Source of the DNA: Uliginosibacterium flavum
GTDB lineage: Bacteria; Pseudomonadota; Gammaproteobacteria; Burkholderiales; Rhodocyclaceae
Reading direction: 5' to 3'
Length of the DNA stretch: 64,000 bases
Assembly: GCF_040566545.1 (NCBI RefSeq)
Contig: NZ_JBEWZI010000019.1
Location: 1 to 64,000, forward strand
Below are positions 60,901 to 64,000 of this stretch, piece after piece; within the stretch, counting starts at the first letter, position 1, and each line of letters starts with the position of its first letter. Below the pieces are notes generated by a model. The model worked only from the letters and a program-made list of their open reading frames with translations. It did no database searches and was not told the DNA's origin. A program made the translations under genes and the position numbers.

Positions 60901-63235
60901 CACGGTGAGCAACACCAATGACGCACCGACCGTAGCCAATCCCATCGCAGATCAGAACGCGACTGAAGACGGCGCCTTCAACTTCCAGTTCGCCAGCAAT
61001 ACCTTCAGCGATCCTGACGTCGGCGACACCCTCAGCTACTCCGTCCAACTCGCCGGCGGTGGCGCCCTGCCAGGCTGGCTCAGCTTCGATGCAGCTACCC
61101 GCAGCTTCAGTGGCACCCCAGCTAATACTGATGTAGGCAGTTTCTCGATTGACGTGATCGCCACCGATGGCAATGGCGGAACCGTCACCGATACTTTCCA
61201 GATCACCGTGAGCAACACCAATGACGCGCCGATCCTGAATACCAACACCGGCCTCAGCGTCAGCGAAGGTGCAAACAGCAGCATCACCAACAGCATGCTG
61301 GCCACCAGCGACACAGACAACAGCAATGCCCAGATCATTTTCAGCCTCGGCAGCGTACCGGCAGCCGGCAACCTGACGCTATCCGGCCTAACGCTTGGCA
61401 TTGGCGACAGTTTCACCCAGCAGGAGATTGATAGCGGACTGCTGGCCTACGCCCATAATGGTAGCGAGACAGTATCGGACAGCTTCAGCTTCACAATCAG
61501 TGATGGCGCGGGCGGCACGATCAGCAGCACCAGTTTCCTGATCACGATCAGCGGCATCAATGACAGCAGCCCGGTCATTACCAGCAATGGTGGTGGCGCC
61601 AGCGCCGCAATCAGCGTGGCGGAAAATACAAGCAACTTCACCACCGTCACCTCGACGGATGCTGACACCGAGGCAACCGCCAGCTATAGCCTCAGCGGCG
61701 GCGCTGACGCAGGGTCCTTCACGATCAACGCAAGTACCGGCGTTCTCACGTTTAACACCGCACCTGATCGCGAAGGCACGGCCAGCACAAACGGTGACCA
61801 AATCTATGAAGTAACGGTAAGCGTCTCTGACGGACTCAACACGGACAGCCAGACCCTTTTTGTAACGGTCACTGACGTCAATGAATCCGGCGTTGGCACT
61901 GTCACGGACAGCAACGCCAGCTCCGATGCGATTGCGGAAAATTCCGCCAACGGCGCCACCGTCAACATCACGGCTTTCGCCACGGATGCCGATGCCAGCA
62001 ACAACAAGGTCACCTACGCGCTGAGTGATGATGCGGGCGGGCGGTTTGCCATCGACAGCAGCACAGGCCTCGTCACCATCACCAATGGCAGCCTGCTCGA
62101 CTACGAGTCTTCGACGGCCCACAGCATCACCATCCTGGCCAGCAGTGCCGATGGTTCAAGCAGCACACAAAGCTTCAGCATCACCATCAGCAACATCAAT
62201 GAAGCCCCCAGTATTGCTGCACCAGCCAGCGTTTCAGGCACGCAGGAACAGGCTCTGGCCATCAGCGGCATCAGTCTGGGCGACCCTGAAGGCAACATCA
62301 ACTTCGTCAATATCAACGTCAGTCGGGGCACGCTTACCGTCAGCCTGGCCAGCGGAGCCACCATTGCAGGTGGCAGCAATGGCAGCGCGTCCTTCACGCT
62401 CTCAGGCAGTCAGGCGGCCCTCGACAACGCTCTGGCGAGCCTCGTGTATACCGGCGGAAACGGCTTTACCGGAACAGATCAACTCAAGCTCACGGCCAGT
62501 GACTCGAATGGTCTGGTCAGCAGCAGCAGCGTGCAACTGCAACTGGTCGGCGTCACCGTTACGCCCGAACCCGAACCCTCTCCGCCGCCTGCGCCCACCC
62601 CGGAGCCAGAAACGCCAGCGGAGCCGCTTACACCGCGCGCACCGGATGTGCCAGAAGACTTGCCAGCGCCGCTAGTGGCGACTCCTGCGCCAACACCAGC
62701 AGAGCCTGTAGCCAGACCAGATATCGCGCCAGAGACTCCGCCGGCAAAGCCCCTGCCCAATACCGCGACCCTCACTAATCCCGGTATTGAAGAGAGCAGC
62801 AACGCGCCCGTCCTGACACCACAGGACGAAATCATCACAACCTTGCGCAAACTTGATCAATCATTGGGCAGCACCCGTACAGGAATGGTCAGCGAAACCC
62901 TGAGTCTCAATTTCGCCCCATCACAAACGGATGACAACACCTTCGACAATCTGCTTCGTCTGTCGCCAACCCAGGCCGGCAAAGCGGCGACTGCCGTACT
63001 CACTGCCGGTGTGGTGTGGTGGGCAGGGCGCTCGGCCGGCTTGATCGCAGCCTTGATGGCATCGGTACCGACCTGGCGGGTGGTTGATCCGCTGCCCATC
63101 CTGGCGCGCGACCGCAAACACCGCAAAGAACATGAACTGAGCGAAGACGACAACCCGCCCACCCTGGACATTGATCGCGACGTGCTGACCGCCACCCAGC
63201 CCGACCGCCTGATGCTGATGGATACTGAAGAGTGA
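48926..63235 (+). CDS. Giant repetitive surface protein, 4769 aa (DUF4347, cadherin/Ig-like repeats)
   Basis: The N-terminal ~35 residues are basic and end in FEEVEARLLYSAD, resembling the LEPR-XLL motif. Residues about 75-235 form a DUF4347 domain (HLITHGSAGELKIGN, DLLIYGCNFAAND). Two ~215-residue modules follow (about 245-670), then three 130-residue YTENG(V)A-type repeats, a two-domain 252-residue supra-repeat used several times, five ~96-residue CADG-like repeats (IPDQNATEDAAFNFQFASN, about 3615-4100) and a cadherin-like domain near 4230. The end is a Pro/Glu-rich linker (about 4545-4620), a hydrophobic segment (about 4684-4710) and a charged tail. Acidic motifs at domain borders suggest calcium binding. 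No RTX nonapeptides are seen, and I count only two cysteines by eye. GGAG precedes the ATG. A surface adhesin role is inferred. Confidence 0.92.
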   Translation: MPVRQFLRRTFGLRSVAGMPIPRKAVFEEVEARLLYSADLAPGISDAGLSAEIRVIDSRTDSAPSTVTTQSTQHAQQLVFIDSTVADADKLLADVRSGNPDAEVISISSERDGISQISEALAGRSNVSAIHLITHGSAGELKIGNSTLNASTVAGYSTQLESWRKALSTEADLLIYGCNFAANDNGQSFADELAKLTGADVAASSNLTGDATQGGDWTLEYQRGEIEATVTVSTALQQSWAGTLAIVQDSVSTATTTSVGASSLSFAHTVGTGTNGILIVEYATRGTTSPDSITYNGVALTRLDTNSNSTVVTTEIWYLKTPAAGTHNIVITMPGAAKEFTVGASSYFNVDQTATFGTVAKATGTGTAVSVNVVSASGDLVIDAIATRQQTSNPSTGAGQTQRWTNTCGVSSADPLGAGSSEAGAASVTMSWTLSGSQEWATLGVSLNAAPSVAPVVSSAGALTITQDAVTTAATSTLGATSLTLAHTVGAGTNSILIVEYSTRGTDSPTSITYNGVALTRLDTNANSTVVTTEIWYLKNPAAGAHNIVVTMPGSAKEFAIGATSYFNVDQTSTFGTVAKATGTGTAVSVTVASATGNLVIDAMATRQQGGVPSVGSGQIQRWTNSSGTGSAEPLGAGSSETGAASVTMSWTLADAMEWATIGVSLNAANDASGGILAYTENAAATPISTTITVTDADSSNLTGATIQITSNYQNGQDVLAFTNQLGITGSWNASTGMMTLTGTASVANYQTALRAVTYANTSNNPNTSTRTVTFIANDGTATGSATRSITVAAVNDAPVVTAGNTLVYTENGVATAVSNALTLTDADSTNLTGATIQITSSYQNGQDVLAFTTQNGITGSWNATTGMMTLTGTTTAANYQSALRSLTYANTSDNPSTLARTVTFIANDGATTGSATASITVAAVNDAPVVTAGNTLAYTENGVATAVSSALTLTDADSTNLTGTTIQITGNYQNGQDVLAFTTQNGITGSWNATTGMMTLTGTTTVANYQSALRSLTYANTSDNPSTSTRTLTFIANDGAATGSATSSITVAAANDAPTATITPASYNATEQTSLTLHGTGLAVSDADAGSSNVTVTVTVVSGTLTAAAGSTGAGVSGSGTAMLTLTGTLTQINNLLAGSNSGTLTYTSSSNTPPASDTLTLQINDGGNTGSGGTQTGSDTATINLSAVNDAPTATITPTSYNVNEQTTLTLQGTGLAIADVDAASASVTATVSVVSGTLSAAAGTTGVGISGSGTSSITLTGTLTQINNLLAGNLSGTLSYIINSNTPPASDTLTLGVNDGGNTGSGGAKTGSDTASINITAINDAPTNTVPGAQATDEDTALVFSSGNGNRIQIADVDAASGSMQITLSVTNGTLTLAGTTGLSFSSGDGTGDASMIFTGTVANINTALATLTYNPTANYNGAATLTLITNDQGNTGSGGAQSDTDNVSITVNAINDSPVNSVPGAQSVAEDTNLAISGITINDVDLNLISVALSVNNGTLNVTLSGAASISAGVNGTATLTVSGTQADMNATLASLIYRGTLNYNGSDTLTVLSTDSNGATDSDTVGITVTAGNDAPTNTVPGTQATDEDTALVFSSGNGNQIQIADVDAASGSMQITLSVTNGTLTLAGTTGLSFSSGDGTGDASMIFSGTVANINTALATLTYNPTANFNGAATLTLITNDQGNTGSGGARSDTDNVSITVNAINDSPINSVPGAQVVAEDTNLAISGITVNDVDLNLISVALSVNNGTLNVTLSGAASISAGVNGTAALTVSGTQADINATLASLIYRGTLNYSGSDTLTVLSTDSNGATDSDTVGITVTAVNDAPVNSVPGAQATDEDTALVFSAGNGNQIQIADVDAASGSMQITLSVTNGTLTLAGVTGLSFSSGDGTGDASMIFTGTVANINTALATLTYNPTANFNGAATLTLITNDQGNTGSGGARSDTDNVSITVNAINDAPGLSTTGTTLSYTENAAATAVDSGITVSDIDSANLASAVVQITGNYQNGQDVLAFANQNGITGSWNAGTGTLTLTGSASVANYQTALRSITYQNTSNNPVTTTRTVSFTVNDGALDSNTATRNIGLTAVNDDPVNSVPGAQAVDEDDVLVFSAGNGNQIQIADVDAASGSMQVTLSVTHGTLTLAGTTGLSFSSGDGTGDASMIFTGTVANINTALATLTYNPTANYNGAATLTLITNDQGNTGTGGAHSDTDNVSITVNPINDAPVANDDSASTAPGVPIDVNVKANDSDVDNVAGDLTVTIISNSPGTSATVNPDGTINFDPGATNGAQTVTYQLTDVDGLQSGIATLTINVAANNLPTSLDDSATFDEDTSYSFLVSDFDFSDADGTHTLAGVRIDTLPLDGTLTLSGVAVTAGQTITTANITNLLFTPALNANGSPYATFTFSVQDSIGGYDASPNTFTLNVDAVNDAPVNTLPASQNTTEDNSLTLSIGNGNPISISDIDAGGASMAVTLSVTNGTLTLAGITGLSFTTGDGTADGSMVFTGSIVDINTALNGLIFAPTADFNGTATLTLTTDDQSNTGSGGAKTDTDNLTINVDPANDAPALTTTGSTLAYTENAAATAIDGGLTASDIDSANLNGATIQISSNYQNGEDVLAFANQNGISGSWDAGTGTLTLSGSASAANYQTALRSITYQNTSNAPSTATRSVSFTVSDGSLSSNTATRDISVANANDAPVVTIAQPSYSASEQVNLSLAGTGLSLADVDAASGSLSATLSVVSGTLTVAAGSTGVVVGGSGTDSVTLTGTLAQINNLLAGSGSATITYLISSDTPPASDTLTLAVDDNGNTGGGNLSDSDSVTINITAINDAPVNTVPGAQSVAEDATLAFTGGAAISVNDVDANLSTVQLSVGNGALTVSLAGGATISSGANASGTLTLSGSQVQINAALATLSYQGNANFNGADTLTILSTDASAATDSDTVAITVTAANDAPVVSIAQPSYTATEQTSLALHNTGLSLADVDAASGTVIATVSVLNGTLTVAIGSTGVVAGGSGTDTVTLTGTLTQINNLLAGNGTATLTYLQSGNTPTNDTLTLAIDDDGNTGSGGALTDSDSVTINLSAVNDAPTATITPVSYSATEQTTLTLAGTGLAITDTDAAAASITATVSVVDGTLSAAAGSTGVVVGGSGGNSITLTGTLAQINNLLAGNGGSSLNYIINNDTPSASDTLTLAVNDSGNTGSGGALTASDTATINITAANDAPVVTIAQPSYSASEQVNLSLAGTGLSLADVDAASGSLSATLSVVSGTLTVAAGSTGVVVGGSGTDSVTLTGTLAQINNLLAGSGSATITYLISSDTPPASDTLTLAVDDNGNTGGGNLSDSDSVTINITAINDAPVNTVPGAQSVAEDATLAFTGGAAISVNDVDANLSTVQLSVGNGALTVSLAGGATISSGANASGTLTLSGSQVQINAALATLSYQGNANFNGADTLTILSTDASAATDSDTVAITVTAANDAPINSVPGAQVVNENDSLVFSSGNGNQIVITDVDATSGSLQVSLSVTNGILTLAQTTGLSFTTGNGTADTSMVFTGTLTDINAAINGLSFTPSADFNGAANLSLSTDDQANTGTGGALSDSDNIAITVNAINDAPTVTNAIPDQSATEDAAFYLQFASNTFNDVDAGDTLTYSTSALPAWLNFDALTRAFSGTPTNGVVGSFSVTVTANDGNGGSVADSFTITVTNTNDAPTAANSIPDQNVTEDGAFNFQFASNTFDDMDAGDTLTYTTSALPAWLYFDSATRTFSGTPANSDVGSFSVTVTADDGNGGSVADSFTITVTNTNDAPTVANAIPDQTATEDAAFNFQFASNTFNDVDASDTLTFSTSALPAWLSFDSATRTFSGTPTNGDVGSVSITVTATDGSANSVSDTFAITVANTNDAPTVTNTIPDQNATEDAAFNFQFASNAFGDVDVGDTLIYTTSALPAWLSFDAATRSFNGTPANADAGSFSITVTAADGNGGAVTDTFQITVSNTNDAPTVANPIADQNATEDGAFNFQFASNTFSDPDVGDTLSYSVQLAGGGALPGWLSFDAATRSFSGTPANTDVGSFSIDVIATDGNGGTVTDTFQITVSNTNDAPILNTNTGLSVSEGANSSITNSMLATSDTDNSNAQIIFSLGSVPAAGNLTLSGLTLGIGDSFTQQEIDSGLLAYAHNGSETVSDSFSFTISDGAGGTISSTSFLITISGINDSSPVITSNGGGASAAISVAENTSNFTTVTSTDADTEATASYSLSGGADAGSFTINASTGVLTFNTAPDREGTASTNGDQIYEVTVSVSDGLNTDSQTLFVTVTDVNESGVGTVTDSNASSDAIAENSANGATVNITAFATDADASNNKVTYALSDDAGGRFAIDSSTGLVTITNGSLLDYESSTAHSITILASSADGSSSTQSFSITISNINEAPSIAAPASVSGTQEQALAISGISLGDPEGNINFVNINVSRGTLTVSLASGATIAGGSNGSASFTLSGSQAALDNALASLVYTGGNGFTGTDQLKLTASDSNGLVSSSSVQLQLVGVTVTPEPEPSPPPAPTPEPETPAEPLTPRAPDVPEDLPAPLVATPAPTPAEPVARPDIAPETPPAKPLPNTATLTNPGIEESSNAPVLTPQDEIITTLRKLDQSLGSTRTGMVSETLSLNFAPSQTDDNTFDNLLRLSPTQAGKAATAVLTAGVVWWAGRSAGLIAALMASVPTWRVVDPLPILARDRKHRKEHELSEDDNPPTLDIDRDVLTATQPDRLMLMDTEE
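57019..57795 (+). repeat. 777-bp perfect direct repeat inside the giant gene, copy 1
   Basis: This stretch is identical by eye to 58594-59370, offset 1575 bp (525 codons), so the duplication is in frame. It encodes 259 residues covering two repeat domains. The identity contrasts with the diverged repeats around it and implies a recent duplication or gene conversion. Confidence 0.9.
58594..59370 (+). repeat. 777-bp perfect direct repeat inside the giant gene, copy 2
   Basis: Second copy of the segment at 57019-57795. The 798 bp between the copies hold two other repeat domains, so recombination between copies would add or remove 525 residues in frame. Confidence 0.9.
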
Positions 63236-64000
63236 AACTCAATCTGAACCCCACCACGCGCATCACGCTCGGCCTGCTTTCGCTGGCCGTTACGCTACTG
63301 CTCGCCCTGGATCTCCTGCTCGGCGTTTTTCCCGACCCGGCACGCCAGGAAACCCAGGCGCGCAAACAATTTGCCGAAAGCATCGCGATCCAGGTTGCCA
63401 GCTTGCTGATGCACGACAGCGCCGACACCGCCGCAGCGGTATTGCCTGAACTGCTACAGCGCGATGCACGCCTGCGCAGCATCGGCGTGCGCACCGCCGA
63501 CATGCGTCTGCTGCTGGCCACCCCCAGTCATGCAAGCGACTGGGCCGCCGGCAGTGATGACGAACTGGGGCGCAGCCACTTCATCGTACCGATCAGCGCC
63601 GGCACGGCCAGCACCGGCAACTGGGGGCAGATTGAAGTCAGCTTCAAGCCCCTCGACAACAGCCTGTTCAACCTTCTCAGCCCCGGCGTCAAACTGATCT
63701 TGATCTTCAGCCTCAGCGGCACCCTCATCTACTACCTTTACCTGCGCCGCACCCTGCTCCATCTTGACCCTTCGGCGGCCATTCCCGAACGTGTCCAAAC
63801 CGCTTTCGACGCGATGAGCGAAGCCATCGTGGTGCTCGACGCACGCAAACGCATCGTGATGGTCAATCGCAGTTTCGAGAAAATGCAGCCCGACCCGAAT
63901 GAGCAAATCATCAGCCGGCCGCTGGAAAGCATCACCTGGCTTGGCAAGGGCCGCGAACACATCTCCGGCGACACACCCTGGGATGAATGCATGCGCAGCA
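63232..64000 (+). CDS. Membrane sensor with PAS domain, truncated by the window end
   Basis: The frame opens at GTG 63232, overlapping the giant protein's stop as GTGA, and stays open to the last base (256 residues visible). Residues about 10-34 form a first membrane helix (ITLGLLSLAVTLLLALDLLLG). About 35-145 form a periplasmic sensor region, about 150-168 a second helix (VKLILIFSLSGTLIYYLYL), and from about 185 a PAS-like domain begins (FDAMSEAIVVLDARKRIVMVNRSFEKM). This is the front half of a sensor histidine kinase or a diguanylate cyclase/phosphodiesterase; the output domain is outside the window. Coupling to the giant gene suggests that it controls or monitors the system. Confidence 0.85.
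   Translation, partial: MKLNLNPTTRITLGLLSLAVTLLLALDLLLGVFPDPARQETQARKQFAESIAIQVASLLMHDSADTAAAVLPELLQRDARLRSIGVRTADMRLLLATPSHASDWAAGSDDELGRSHFIVPISAGTASTGNWGQIEVSFKPLDNSLFNLLSPGVKLILIFSLSGTLIYYLYLRRTLLHLDPSAAIPERVQTAFDAMSEAIVVLDARKRIVMVNRSFEKMQPDPNEQIISRPLESITWLGKGREHISGDTPWDECMRS

Noticed and set aside
50944..61230. Regular repeats that could suggest a CRISPR or satellite array
   Set aside because: Spacing is 96-252 codons, always in frame with one protein, and the repeats encode cadherin/Ig-like domains.
48926..63235. Standard type I secreted RTX adhesin (LapA-like)
   Set aside because: No GGxGxD nonapeptides or type I C-terminal signal are seen, the C-terminus is hydrophobic, and no HlyB-type ATPase is encoded nearby.

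Overview
The window looks like the chromosome of a motile, facultatively respiring betaproteobacterium, possibly of the Rhodocyclales. That placement is inferred from gene content and order and was not tested by phylogeny. It is about 60% GC and densely coded. Genes lie mostly on the + strand up to 26 kb, on both strands from 26 to 42 kb, and entirely on + from 42.5 kb to the end.

Region 1 (0-15.2 kb) is a late flagellar block. Two flagellin genes flank a two-gene glycosyltransferase unit, one protein of which has 1622 residues and several domains. flaG, fliD, fliS, fliT, fliK, an orphan FlhB C-terminal-domain protein and a YcgR-type c-di-GMP brake follow. Both flagellins have a candidate sigma-28 promoter about 150 bp upstream of the start codon. 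The first part of the glycosyltransferase unit is clearly AT-richer than the rest, as if acquired separately.

Region 2 (15.2-26.1 kb) holds a cation-efflux protein and pyrD, then a complete rnfABCDGE set for the ion-pumping ferredoxin:NAD+ oxidoreductase. A Gfo/Idh/MocA oxidoreductase gene is translationally coupled between rnfC and rnfD. A 76-residue orphan, nth, a DUF1841 gene and a HAD hydrolase follow.

Region 3 (26-42.4 kb) is mixed housekeeping: an M48 metalloprotease lipoprotein, an MFS transporter, an alpha/beta hydrolase, an LEA-like lipoprotein, ybiB, ppa, uspA, a TauE/SafE-like protein, hemN and fnr divergent around a perfect FNR box, dapB, bamE/fur divergent, a galacturonate-type unit (uxaB-uxaA and kdgK), and trmL.

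Region 4 (42.5-64 kb) is the most unusual. A tightly packed run encodes a GAF-HlyD fusion, a PqqD-like/M50 peptidase/HlyD fusion, a shortened SecA-like ATPase, a periplasmic adaptor and a 4769-residue protein. That protein carries a LEPR-XLL-like N-terminus, a DUF4347 domain, dozens of cadherin/Ig-like repeats, a proline-rich linker and a C-terminal hydrophobic segment. A PAS-containing membrane sensor, truncated by the window end, overlaps its stop codon. I interpret the set as a dedicated export, processing and display system for one giant surface protein. It has no recognisable type I ABC ATPase, RTX repeats or outer-membrane pore in the window. This is inference from gene content.

Small repeats are common between genes. 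They include heptanucleotide tandem repeats at three loci, a hairpin family with TGCCTGNAGA arms at four loci, and several long inverted repeats. No rRNA, tRNA, CRISPR array or intact insertion sequence was seen.
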